From Bacillota bacterium (GTDB taxonomy: Bacteria; Bacillota; Clostridia; Acetivibrionales; DSM-1351), in NCBI GenBank assembly GCA_023460955.1, contig JAEWOH010000083.1, positions 13,052 through 77,051 on the forward strand: DNA of 64,000 bases, read 5' to 3'. This document shows positions 50,060 through 60,500 of this stretch, piece after piece; within the stretch, counting starts at the first letter, position 1, and every line of letters starts with the position of its first letter. Both the position numbers and the translations under genes were made by a program. The notes beneath the pieces are model-generated. The model was not told where the DNA came from and ran no database searches. It saw only the letters and a list, made by a program, of their open reading frames with translations.

Positions 50060-50281
50060 CTATATACTCATATTATTCAGAATATTCTTTAATTCAATTA
50101 GTTCTTCTTTTGATAACGTTATACCCTTACCCATTTTTTCATGGTCAGGTGACCAATCACGAAGGTCATATTTGGGTTCCCTGTCATTCCAGCTCACAAG
50201 GTTTAATTCCTTGTTCCAGCCTTTATTTGTTTCCGATAGAATGCCAATGCTTTTTGTTATTTCGTATTTAATTTCAGCCAT
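50060..50281 (-). CDS. YdbC-family PC4-like ssDNA-binding protein
   Basis: 73 residues. IGILSETNKGWNKELNLVSW, then YDLRDWSPDHEKMGKGITLS, match the YdbC family, a bacterial relative of the eukaryotic coactivator PC4 that binds single-stranded DNA as a dimer. Its start is 18 nt downstream of the ROK gene stop, so both are probably on one transcript. Confidence 0.85.
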   Translation of the reverse strand: MAEIKYEITKSIGILSETNKGWNKELNLVSWNDREPKYDLRDWSPDHEKMGKGITLSKEELIELKNILNNMSI

Positions 50282-50299
50282 TTTGATTCTCCTGTCGTT

Positions 50300-51280
50300 T
50301 TATATCAGATCGGATAACTTTTCATCTTTAAAAGCACCCAACATTGCTGCACCTACTATAATACCGGCACTTCCCATTTCAGCCATTTTAAACTCCGGTA
50401 TATGTAATTCTTTGCAGTAGATTTTTTCTCTTAACAGATCAACCAGCGGATATACAAGGCTGTTTCCCAATTTACTTATTGGTCCTGCAATAATAACAAC
50501 TTCAGGCATTAAGATATTAACTATATTGGCAAGACCCTCTGCAAAATAGACAATGTATTCTCGACAAACTTTCTTTGCCACTTCATCTCCAGCTTTAGCT
50601 GCTTCAAATATTGTTAACTCAGTAATTTGATTATTACAGCAGTTTGCTGCTATATTTGCCAGTATTGAATCGGGATTATCCTGAATAAGCTGCTTTGTCT
50701 GACTAATCAGAGCCGATGCAGAAGCATACTGCTCCCAACAGCCTTTTCTGCCACAGGAACACGGTCTGCCATTAAAATCTATCACCATATGACCGAATTC
50801 TGTTCCTCCGAAGTTTAAGCCATTATATATACAGCCCTCCAGAATAATTCCTCCGCCTATTCCAACTCCAACTTTTATAGTCAGGGAATTGCTTGTACCA
50901 TACGCGGCACCAAGCAAATATTCAGCTATGGCAACACAATTTGCATCATTTTCAACGTATACAGGTACATTTAAATACTTTTGAATTTCTGCTCTTACCT
51001 TAACATTATTGAAATTCATGGAGTAATTCTTCAGTACTATTCCATGCTGATTGTCTGTGATTCCAGGACAGCCAACACCGATATACTTTATATTTTTTAT
51101 CTCAAGATCTTCATCATTAAGTATTTTTGATACAAGACCACACATATCCTTTATAATTTCCTCAAAAGCTCTGTCCTTTTCAGTTGGTATAGTATCACGA
51201 CGAATCAATTTACCATTCTTGTCCAGAATGCCTGCTACTATATTCTTTACACCAAGTTCAATACCAATACTATATTTCAT
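50300..51280 (-). CDS. ROK-family sugar kinase
   Basis: 326 residues, no DNA-binding domain, so a kinase rather than a NagC-type repressor. ATP-binding IGIELGVKNIVAGILDKNG at the start; catalytic VENDANCVAIAE near 110; GVGIGGGIILEG near 138; the ROK zinc site H with CSCGRKGCWEQYAS near 170. Possibly a glucokinase or another hexose kinase; no sugar genes nearby help to decide. Confidence 0.88.
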   Translation of the reverse strand: MKYSIGIELGVKNIVAGILDKNGKLIRRDTIPTEKDRAFEEIIKDMCGLVSKILNDEDLEIKNIKYIGVGCPGITDNQHGIVLKNYSMNFNNVKVRAEIQKYLNVPVYVENDANCVAIAEYLLGAAYGTSNSLTIKVGVGIGGGIILEGCIYNGLNFGGTEFGHMVIDFNGRPCSCGRKGCWEQYASASALISQTKQLIQDNPDSILANIAANCCNNQITELTIFEAAKAGDEVAKKVCREYIVYFAEGLANIVNILMPEVVIIAGPISKLGNSLVYPLVDLLREKIYCKELHIPEFKMAEMGSAGIIVGAAMLGAFKDEKLSDLI

Positions 51281-51358
51281 AAATAGACGCCTCGTTTATA
51301 TTAGTTTATTCTTTAATTATATATTAATTATTACATTTGATTAGAATATAATTATAAT

Positions 51359-53227
51359 TTAATCGTACTTTGGATTGTTTAAAACATAGTCATCATCTCT
51401 TAACTGCAACGGCATAACTGAAACTACGATATGCTTATGCTTTAAAAGTTCTCTTTCCACAAAATATCTTGTATTATTATGAAGTATTTTGTGCCACCAT
51501 TTTTTAACTGCAAACTGAGGAAGTATTACTGTAATCATATCTCCGTTCTGATAGTCATATTCAGCAGATTCAATATATTTAAGAAGAGGATCTACCACTT
51601 TTCTGAAAGGTGAATACTTTATTACAAGAGGAATATCAGTATGCAGAGCATCATATTTCTCTTTAATTTTCTTTGCAGAATCTTCATCTATAGCTACTGA
51701 AAATGCAGTAACGTTTTCGGAAATTGTTTTGGCGTATCTCAGGGCTCTTAGGCTTGATCTGTTAATACTCTCAATTGGAACTATAACCCTGTTTGTATAG
51801 ATTGCTTTTTTAATGTCAAAGTTTTCAATTTCCTCTGGTCTCAGCCTTAATTGTCTCATTACGGCGTTGTAGTGCTTTTTAACTTTAAATATTAGTAGAA
51901 TCAGGATTGGTATTAATATTACAACTAACCAAGCACCCTCTTCAAATTTAGTAAAAGCAATTATTACAACAACTACTGCTGTAACAATAGCACCAAACCC
52001 ATTAATGAATGCTTTGAGCTTCCAGCCTTTTCCCTTGCTTCTTCTCCATTTCATAAACATACCTGTCTGAGCCAAGGTAAAGGATATAAATACGCCAATA
52101 GCATATAAACCAAGCAGGCTTGTAACTTGCGCCTTAAAAACAATCATCAGTAAAGTAGCCACAATTGTTAATAAGATAATGCCATTATCATAACTGAGCC
52201 TGTCACCTCTCATACTAAGCTGTCGAGGAGCATAACCCTCTTTGGCCATCAGTGAGATAAGCATCGGGAACCCTGAAAAAGCTGTATTTGCAGCTAAAAC
52301 CAGTATGATAAAAGTTGTAGCTGTTATATAGTAAAACATAAAATTATGTCCGAAGATTTCTTCTGCAATAAGTATCAACATTGCATTTCCTTGAGGATTT
52401 ACCTGATACAGATTAGCAAGAATTGAACTTCCTCCAAATAATACTAAAATAATCATCGACAACAGAAATAAAACTCTTTTAGCATATTTTGTGCTGGGTT
52501 CTTTAAAATTAGGAACTGCATTGCTCACAGCCTCAACACCTGTGAGTGCGGTACAACCGTTAGAAAAAGCTCTCAATATTAATATTATGGATAGAGGTTC
52601 AACCACGGAGGGCATATTCTGTGGCGGCGGTGGAACATAACCTCTTTTTATATTTACGAGACCACATACAATCATGATTAAAATTCCGAAAATAAACAGA
52701 TAAGCCGGTAAACCGAATATTCTTGAGGATTCTCTGATGCCTCTTAGGTTTCCAATCATAAGCAGAATAACCAAAACACAGGCTATAACAACCGAGTAAG
52801 GTTTAAAGCTCTGAAATGCTGTTGTAAACTGATCAACACCTGAAGATATACTTACAGCTACTGTAAGTATATAGTCTACAGCCAGTGCAGCTCCGGCAGT
52901 AACACCTGCATGTATGCCAAGATTCTCTTTGGCAACCACATAAGCTCCACCACCATTAGGATAACTGTCTATTATCTGCCTGTAGGATAACATAAGCAAC
53001 ATAAGAAGACATATTATAGAAATTGAAATAAAAGACAACTGTTTATATGCTCCTAAACCTATTACAGGAATAAGTACCATCAAAACTTCCTGCCCGGCAT
53101 AAGCAACTGAGGATATTGCATCACTTGACAAAATAGGCAAGCCCCAAAGGACACCCATTCTTTGTTCGTTCAATGCTTCATTTTTCAAAGGTTTTCCAAC
53201 TAAAACCCTTCTTACTTTTTTAAACAT
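51359..53227 (-). CDS. KimA-like high-affinity potassium importer (APC family)
   Basis: 622 residues: about 12 membrane helices of the amino acid-polyamine-cation fold (SSDAISSVAYAGQEVLMVLIP near 34, YPNGGGAYVVAKENLG near 90) and a ~150-residue cytosolic UspA-like C-terminus (NRVIVPIESINRSSLRALRYAK). This matches KimA (YdaO), a K+/H+ symporter in Bacillus. In Bacillus a c-di-AMP riboswitch precedes the gene; none is seen here. A general amino acid permease is the alternative. Confidence 0.8.
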   Translation of the reverse strand: MFKKVRRVLVGKPLKNEALNEQRMGVLWGLPILSSDAISSVAYAGQEVLMVLIPVIGLGAYKQLSFISISIICLLMLLMLSYRQIIDSYPNGGGAYVVAKENLGIHAGVTAGAALAVDYILTVAVSISSGVDQFTTAFQSFKPYSVVIACVLVILLMIGNLRGIRESSRIFGLPAYLFIFGILIMIVCGLVNIKRGYVPPPPQNMPSVVEPLSIILILRAFSNGCTALTGVEAVSNAVPNFKEPSTKYAKRVLFLLSMIILVLFGGSSILANLYQVNPQGNAMLILIAEEIFGHNFMFYYITATTFIILVLAANTAFSGFPMLISLMAKEGYAPRQLSMRGDRLSYDNGIILLTIVATLLMIVFKAQVTSLLGLYAIGVFISFTLAQTGMFMKWRRSKGKGWKLKAFINGFGAIVTAVVVVIIAFTKFEEGAWLVVILIPILILLIFKVKKHYNAVMRQLRLRPEEIENFDIKKAIYTNRVIVPIESINRSSLRALRYAKTISENVTAFSVAIDEDSAKKIKEKYDALHTDIPLVIKYSPFRKVVDPLLKYIESAEYDYQNGDMITVILPQFAVKKWWHKILHNNTRYFVERELLKHKHIVVSVMPLQLRDDDYVLNNPKYD

Positions 53228-53559
53228 AACGACTCCACCTAAAAATAAAGTAATTTAACCCTTACAGTAAAAAGTTCTACAAAATAATTTGGAATATTTG
53301 GTAACTTCAAAAATAACTATTGTATTCTATTCCTTTTTAATTTATTTTACAATATGATTTTTTAATATATTTTCACTATTACATAAGATAGTATTATATA
53401 CAATTTTAATAATTTATCAACAAAATTTATCATATTTTTGAAACTTAATGATATAAGGTACTTAGGGCATTTTTTTTTGATAAATAATTTTATTTTTAGT
53501 AGTATTTATTATACTATTTATTATATGGATTAGGATTGTTTTTATTATTAATAAAAAAT
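53228..53559. other. AT-rich gap upstream of the KimA-like gene
   Basis: About 330 bp, very AT-rich with T-runs. No ORF with a ribosome site, no riboswitch core and no clear operator seen. Confidence 0.6.
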
Positions 53560-53585
53560 GGATGGACTCTAAAAAGAATCCACCC
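53560..53585 (-). terminator. Terminator after UPF0182 gene
   Basis: 10-bp stem GGGTGGATTC with GAGTCCATCC (two G-U), 6-nt loop, then ATTTTTTATT on the minus strand. Confidence 0.82.
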
Positions 53586-53605
53586 CTTTTTATTACTTAT
53601 ATTAA

Positions 53606-56506
53606 CTATTTTCTTAGGCTTTCAATCAGATCATTTATTTCTTTAGACTGCTTCATTAAATCATCGAGCTTTTTCTGCAACTCATCAAGCTTTTGCTGAT
53701 TAATCTGTCCGGCGTTGTTACCGACATTATTATCAGGTGTAGCTGTGTTCTCTGCAGGCTGTTGATTTTGATTATCGGTAGTATTTTCATTCTGAGTTTC
53801 ATTAGCCTGATCATTACCCTTTGTCCCAGAATCCTTCTGATCAACTGTGGGAAGTTTATTCCCCGGCAGTTTTAAGCCTCCGCCAAACAGATTATTAAGA
53901 GCATCTTCAAGATTATCGCCTATTCCATGTTTGAAATCATTCCCCTCCTGATACCCTACAACTATTTTCTTGACCTGCGGTATAGAGGACTCACTCTTTG
54001 ACTGGATATATATTGGCTCTACATACAATACACTGTTTTCAATAGGAATAACCAGTAGGCTGCCCTTGAATACGTTTGATTTTCCTTGTCCCCATAGAGT
54101 ATTGTATTCGGATATCTCACTGATCTGGTTAATATTAACCTCAACCTGATCAGGTCCCAATATGTTTGTATTCTTTGGGAAGTTGAAAAGTATCATCTCT
54201 CCGTAATTATCCTTCGAGTTTCTAACTGCCAGCCAGGAAATCATATTATGCTTGCCTGATGAAGGTGTAAAAGGTCTCATGAGAATAAGTTCTTCCGTCT
54301 TTCCGAGTTCCCCGGGAAGCTTTATCATATTGTAATATGCATCTATATCCCTGACTTGCCCAGGATTTTTTTCGTCAGGGTATTTTGCAATACTCCATGC
54401 ATCCAGATTGGAGTAAAAATCATTTATATTTTTCTCGTTTGCATCGGGATCAAGATGGTATTTCTTTAACATCTCCGTCTGAATCTTAAACAGAGTTTCA
54501 GGATATCTGGTGTGAGACGCTATGTCCTCGGGCAGCGCATCCTTCGAGAAAATCCCCGGATATACCTTTTGGTATGCCTGAATTATCGGGTCTTCCTTAT
54601 CAATAATATAATATTTTACTGTACCGTCATAAGCATCTACCGTAATTTTTACAGAATTCCTTATATAATTAATTCCATTTAAGGCTCTCAGGTCTGGCTC
54701 ATCACTTTGGGTGTAGAAGTTCTGAGCATATGGATAATCGTTAGAAATAGTATACGCGTCAAGCACCCACAGCAGTCTGCCATTGTCGGTTATTGTCATT
54801 GCAGGGTCTGAATCGACTTTAAGGAACGGAACAGCCTTCTGTGCCCTCTGAACAACATTCCTGTTAAGCAGTATCTGTGAATCAGAGTTAATATTACTTG
54901 ACACAAGTATGTTAGCATCCATATTTTTTATTGCAAATAAAACTCTATTGAGGAAATTAAGCTTTATCTTAGGAGTATTCGGAGCATTAAAGTAGGTAGT
55001 TGCTGTTCCGTCATAATCGATTTCTGTTTCTTTCATCGATTTCTCCGGATTAACTATAACATAGTTGTTTGTGAGCTCACCGTAATATATTCTTGGTTCG
55101 GTAATGTTGAGTGTTTTATTATCAACAGTTTCCATTTTTAGTCCGCTTAAAAGAAATTCCACCTGTCCTTGAACAGTCAACTTATTTATAGGGTTTACAA
55201 CCACACCATATCCATGAGTATACTTAAAGGTCTTATTGATGAAGTTTGGATTCTGAAGATTTGAAGTACTAATCTCTCTGGCTGAAATAAGTACGGGTAT
55301 TTCTTTACCGTTAACAGTGTAATTCAGAATATCACCTGTATTAAAGGTATAGAAATTAGTATTACTTTGTAACTGTTTATTGCTGTCAAGTGTCGGCAGA
55401 TAGTCAACAACTCTTATATTGTCTATGGTGTTTTGATTTCTTTTGATTATTTCGGGAGTTAAGTCCTCAATGGTCTTGAAATCATAGGGTTTTATCTTAT
55501 CAAGTCCGTAGGCGGCCCTAGTTTCTTCCATATTATTCTTAATAAAGTTTTTTTCATAATCGTATTCATTTGGTTTTACAAAAAACGTCTGAAGGATACC
55601 CGACGCAATGGTCACCAATATTAATAATATCGGGTAAACAGCTATTGTCATAGCTGCTTTTTTCATCTTTCCCTTCCACATAAATAAAAATGAAATAATA
55701 ACAATGGCCAGTACAATAATAGGAGCCACCGTGTAAAATCTTATCCAGATATTTGTATTTGAAAAACCCGAACCACTTATATTAGTCTGAGTAAAAGTTG
55801 AATACAAAAGTGATTCTCTCTGGAATTTATAGGACACAGACTTAAGTATAAAAAATATGGCTACATTAATTAGATTATGTCTGAGTAGTAATTTATCCTT
55901 AAGTACATCTACTGAAAAATTGTTGTTTAAAGCTGTCAAAAGCACCAGAACATAATAAATTGCACTATATATCACTATAAATAACCAGAAATTCGATATA
56001 AAGTCCAAAATGGACATGTAAAATGGTCTCTGGAACATATAGTAACCTATATCCTGTCCGAATTGTGGATCGACCCTGTTAAATTTCACCGAGTTGATAA
56101 ACAGAAGAGCCTTGCTAAAGAAATATTCTTTTGTTATGAAGGCGCCAATAACTCCGATAATTAAGGCTATTGGTGTATTATAAAGCTTTCTGTCCTCAAG
56201 ATTATTTGCTTTAAAATACTTTTTAATATTTTTGATAATTACAGTATTTGTAATATAAACAAATACTGTGATTAATACAAATGCAGATAGAGAGAAAATT
56301 ACTTGGTAGAGCAGGTTTTTTGTGAATACCGAGGTGTAGTTTGCATTTGGATTTAATTCTTTTAACTGAATCAATTCCATATAAATTGAACTGCCGATCA
56401 ATGCGGCAATAGCAGCGAGTACTACTATTATCACAAATGCAATTCTGCCCTTGTGGCTTTTCTTGTTTTTTTCCTTGTAATAATCATAATTAATTTCGTT
56501 GGTCAT
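53606..56506 (-). CDS. UPF0182 family membrane protein
   Basis: 966 residues. Seven or so membrane helices in the first ~330 residues, then a large extracytosolic domain (about 340-880) with repeated beta-rich signatures such as NIRVVDYLP and GRLLWVLDAYTISNDYPYAQ, then an acidic Asn/Gln-rich linker and a short coiled coil (QQKLDELQKKLDDLMKQSKEINDLIESLRK region). Typical length and layout for UPF0182, a conserved family of unknown function. It starts 32 nt after ftsY, so it joins the smc-ftsY transcript here. Confidence 0.9.
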   Translation of the reverse strand: MTNEINYDYYKEKNKKSHKGRIAFVIIVVLAAIAALIGSSIYMELIQLKELNPNANYTSVFTKNLLYQVIFSLSAFVLITVFVYITNTVIIKNIKKYFKANNLEDRKLYNTPIALIIGVIGAFITKEYFFSKALLFINSVKFNRVDPQFGQDIGYYMFQRPFYMSILDFISNFWLFIVIYSAIYYVLVLLTALNNNFSVDVLKDKLLLRHNLINVAIFFILKSVSYKFQRESLLYSTFTQTNISGSGFSNTNIWIRFYTVAPIIVLAIVIISFLFMWKGKMKKAAMTIAVYPILLILVTIASGILQTFFVKPNEYDYEKNFIKNNMEETRAAYGLDKIKPYDFKTIEDLTPEIIKRNQNTIDNIRVVDYLPTLDSNKQLQSNTNFYTFNTGDILNYTVNGKEIPVLISAREISTSNLQNPNFINKTFKYTHGYGVVVNPINKLTVQGQVEFLLSGLKMETVDNKTLNITEPRIYYGELTNNYVIVNPEKSMKETEIDYDGTATTYFNAPNTPKIKLNFLNRVLFAIKNMDANILVSSNINSDSQILLNRNVVQRAQKAVPFLKVDSDPAMTITDNGRLLWVLDAYTISNDYPYAQNFYTQSDEPDLRALNGINYIRNSVKITVDAYDGTVKYYIIDKEDPIIQAYQKVYPGIFSKDALPEDIASHTRYPETLFKIQTEMLKKYHLDPDANEKNINDFYSNLDAWSIAKYPDEKNPGQVRDIDAYYNMIKLPGELGKTEELILMRPFTPSSGKHNMISWLAVRNSKDNYGEMILFNFPKNTNILGPDQVEVNINQISEISEYNTLWGQGKSNVFKGSLLVIPIENSVLYVEPIYIQSKSESSIPQVKKIVVGYQEGNDFKHGIGDNLEDALNNLFGGGLKLPGNKLPTVDQKDSGTKGNDQANETQNENTTDNQNQQPAENTATPDNNVGNNAGQINQQKLDELQKKLDDLMKQSKEINDLIESLRK

Positions 56507-56538
56507 ATTTCCCTCCCTGTGTTCTTTTAATTTAGTTT

Positions 56539-57447
56539 TTACGAAAATAATGCTTCAACAAATTCATTTGCGTCAAATCTCTGAAGATCGTCCAGTTGTT
56601 CTCCCACACCTATAAGCTTTACAGGTATGTCAAGCTCGGATTTGATAGCTACAACTATTCCACCTTTAGCAGTTCCGTCAAGTTTTGTCAGCACTATCCC
56701 TGTAATATCTGCTGTTTCACTGAAGGTTTTGGCCTGTGAAATTGCATTCTGTCCGGTAGTCGCATCCAACACCAGAAGTGTTTCACGGTCTGCACCTGGG
56801 AGTTCTCTGTCCAAAACCCTGGATACCTTTTTCAACTCCTCCATAAGGTTCTTCTTAGTGTGCAATCTTCCTGCTGTATCACATATAAGCAAATCGGCCT
56901 TTCTTGATTTTGCTGCCTGAACTGCATCAAAAATTACCGCTGCAGGGTCGGAACCTTCCTTCTGGGCTATTACTTCAACCCCAACTCTATCTGCCCAGAT
57001 TTCAAGCTGGTCTATGGCAGCAGCTCTGAAGGTGTCGCCGGCGGCCAGTAATACTTTTTTACCCTGCTGTTTGTACAGATTTGCGATCTTTCCTATGGAA
57101 GTAGTCTTTCCAACACCGTTTACACCAATGACAATTATTACAGCCGGCTTTGTATCAAGCTTAAGCTCATTAACACCTTTTCCAAGAATCTCTTGAAGTT
57201 CTTCTTTAAGTATATCCTTTACTTTGAGTGCATCAGTTATTTTTCTTTCACGAACCTTTGTTTTTAGATCTGCGATTACCTTCATGGTTGTATCAATACC
57301 TAAATCGGAGGTAATAAGAATTTCTTCCAGTTCATCAAATAATTCTTCATCCACCTTTCCAAAGGTTACCAATACCTGATCTATTTTCTCAGTAATACTT
57401 TTTCTGGTTTTCATTAAACCTTCTTTTAGTTTGTCAAAAAAGCCCAT
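56539..57447 (-). CDS. ftsY: Signal recognition particle receptor FtsY
   Basis: 302 residues, the short form without a long acidic A domain. P-loop GVNGVGKTTSIGKI near 108, DTAGRLHTKKNL near 192, TKLDGTAKGG near 256. Docks the SRP-ribosome complex at the membrane. Follows smc by 96 nt in the standard Firmicute order. Confidence 0.97.
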   Translation of the reverse strand: MGFFDKLKEGLMKTRKSITEKIDQVLVTFGKVDEELFDELEEILITSDLGIDTTMKVIADLKTKVRERKITDALKVKDILKEELQEILGKGVNELKLDTKPAVIIVIGVNGVGKTTSIGKIANLYKQQGKKVLLAAGDTFRAAAIDQLEIWADRVGVEVIAQKEGSDPAAVIFDAVQAAKSRKADLLICDTAGRLHTKKNLMEELKKVSRVLDRELPGADRETLLVLDATTGQNAISQAKTFSETADITGIVLTKLDGTAKGGIVVAIKSELDIPVKLIGVGEQLDDLQRFDANEFVEALFS

Positions 57448-57543
57448 TAACTATCTCCCTCTGTACGTTGCCTGTACATTAAATATATTTTTTGTTCAAA
57501 CTTACAGTTTTTCGCTTTTAAACCTTATCAACAAAGCTAGTTT

Positions 57544-60500
57544 TTAGCTTGCCATTTCACCCATTTTCATGGATACGATCTTTGATACTCCGTGTTCCTG
57601 CATTGTTACTCCATACATGGTATCAGCCGCCTCCATAGTACCCTTACGGTGAGTAACCATGATAAACTGGGTATTTTTAGAGAACTTTTTCAGATATTCA
57701 CCGAACCTGTAAACATTCGCATCATCCAGTGCCGCCTCAATTTCATCCAGCAGACAGAAGGGCGTTGGTTTCAGTCTCAGAATGGCAAACAACAGTGCAA
57801 TCGCAGTAAAGGCACGTTCACCTCCTGATAACAGCATCATGTTCTGCAGTTTCTTTCCAGGTGGCTGAACCTCTATTTCGATACCGCTTTCCAGAACATT
57901 TTCCTGATCGGCAATAATCAGTTCTGCCCTTCCGCCTCCGAAGAGTTCACGATACACAATACCAAAGTTTTCGTTTATAAGCTTGAACTGTTCAATAAAC
58001 TGTTTTTTCATTATTTGAACCATTTCAAGTATAATTTTATGCAGCTTGTCCTTTGCCTGCTCCATGTCGTTTTTCTGAACCGACATAAATTCGTAACGCT
58101 CTTTGGTTTTAATATAATCATCAATGGCTGAAACGTTAACCGGACCAAGATTTTTAATCTGAGCCCTGTAATCATTTATAGTTTTCTGCGCCTGTGGAAT
58201 GCTGGGAAGTTCCTTTTTTATATCAACAGCATTTGTATAGGTAAGCTCATACTCATCCCACATTCTGTCCTGAATGGCCTTCATCTCAGCTTCAGCCTTT
58301 GTGTTTCTGACATCTATTCTGTTATATTCCTCCTGAAGCAGCAAAATAGTTTTATTGGTGGAATTCAGCTTTTCAATGAAATCTGAAGATTCTTCTTCCA
58401 ATACCTTCTTTTCCTCTACAAGTCTGTCTATTTCAAAAGTTTTTCCAGTTTTCTCATCCTGCAAACTTTTTATCAGATTTTCCAAGCCAGTGATTGCATT
58501 ATTAAGTGACAATATTTCGTTTTCTGCTTTTTGCTTTTCATTCTGCTTTCTGGACAGGCTTTTCTGAAGGGATTCTTTTTCAGTGTCTATTCTCTCAATA
58601 TGCTCATTAACACTTTGAATACTCTCTACAATTGAATTTACCGAAATTTTAAAATCGGTAATCTCTTGATGGAGTTCATCTCTCACAGACTGATCTGCCT
58701 TAAATTTTTCCTGATGCTCGGCAATAATTGCCTTGGTCTCGGAAATATCCTTCTCTATTGCTTCCAGTTCATCTTCGTATTTCTTCTGTTCCAGTATGGT
58801 TTCCTGTTCCTGCTTTGCAACCTGAGCCTTTTCATCACTCAGCATTCCGATTTTGGCATCAATTTTTCTTAGATTGTCCTCAAGCATGCCGAGATGGTTT
58901 TCATCCCTTGTTTTAATGAGCTCATTATCTCTGAGTTTATTATTTTCTTCATTATATTCGGTTTCTATCTCAGATAACATTCTTCTGACTTCGGATAGCT
59001 TATTGCCGATTGTAATGTCGTCTTTTTTAAGTGCCTCAATGGTGACTTCAAGTTCGGCTATTTCTCTGCTTCTGCTCAGGATACCCGAACTTTTATGATC
59101 ATTGCTTCCACCGGACATTGAACCGCTGGTACTTAATATATCACCCTCCAGAGTTACTATTCTGAAAGAGTAGCCGAACTTCTTTGCTATACTTATTCCG
59201 GCGTCCAGATTTTCAACAACTGCAACTCTTCCCAATAAATTTAAAACAATCCCGTTATATTTTGTATCACAGGAAACCAGGTCGGACGCCAGTCCACAAA
59301 ACCCCTTGTGTTCTTCAAGTCTGCGGATAGTGTTGTCATCAAGCCTTTTTCCGTTAACTGCAGTTATTGGTAAAAAGGTTGCTCTACCAATTCGGTTTCT
59401 TTTGAGAAAATCAATGGCCTTTTTTGCGTCCTCTTCTGTTGACGCTATTATGTTTTGGAGAGCACTGCCAAGGGTCATTTCTATGGCTGTTTCATATCTC
59501 TTATCAACACTCAGCAGCTGAGCAACGGTCCCGTGGATACCATTGCCAAAGTCGGAGGAAGCCTGGCAGGCATTCATAATTTCCTTTACGCTTCTGCTAT
59601 AACCCTCCATACTTTTTTCCATATCCTTAAGCATGCGGTGTCTGGAGGTCTTTACCTGAATATCTGTTTTTACAGAACCATGTTGCTTTTCCATGTCTTG
59701 GAGAGTAGTCAATAAATCATTTTTTTCATTGCTCAAATCCTGCATTTTGGTCCTTAAATGCTTTATCAGAATTACAGTATTTCTTATACTCTCAGTGAGA
59801 TCTTCCTTCTTCATGTTATCTTTATCTTTTTCCAGCTTTAAGGTATAAATCTCTGTGCCAATAGAATTTTCGCGTTTCTTAAGGTTCTCAATGTGATTCT
59901 TAATATTGTTTATCTGAGTTCGCTTATCTGATTGCAAATCCAGTTTATCCATTATTCCGGCTTTTAATTTTTCTATCTGCTGTTCGCTTTCGCTTAAGGT
60001 GGATACAATGGCATCCAATTGAGCTTGATAGCTTTCAAGCTTTTTTGAAAAATCTGCATATTGCTTATTTAAATATTCTATTTTCCCCTGACGTGTTTTT
60101 TCTTCCTTAAGAAGGCTCTCAGACTTGGTATTTATTTCGGAAATCTCTTCCTGAAGACGAACTATGTTTTGCTCCAGACCGTTAATTTTTTCTTTGTTCA
60201 GATTAATCTCAGAGCTGTTTTTCTCAAGGTTGCCTTCTATAACATAAAACTTGTCCCTGGCCTCTGTTATTTTTCCTTCAAGGCCTTTAAGCATTTCAGT
60301 TTTTTGCTGGTTCTGGGTTGTAATGCTGCGAAGCTTTCTCTCTTCAGCCTCTATATTGTCCTTTATATCCTTATACTGACCTTCATATTCCTTGATTTTT
60401 TCCTTAAATTTATCAATGCTGTCAAGATAGACATTGACTTCGAGTTCCTTCAAACCTTCCCTAAGGGACAGATATTTTTTTGCGGCTTCAGACTGCTCCC

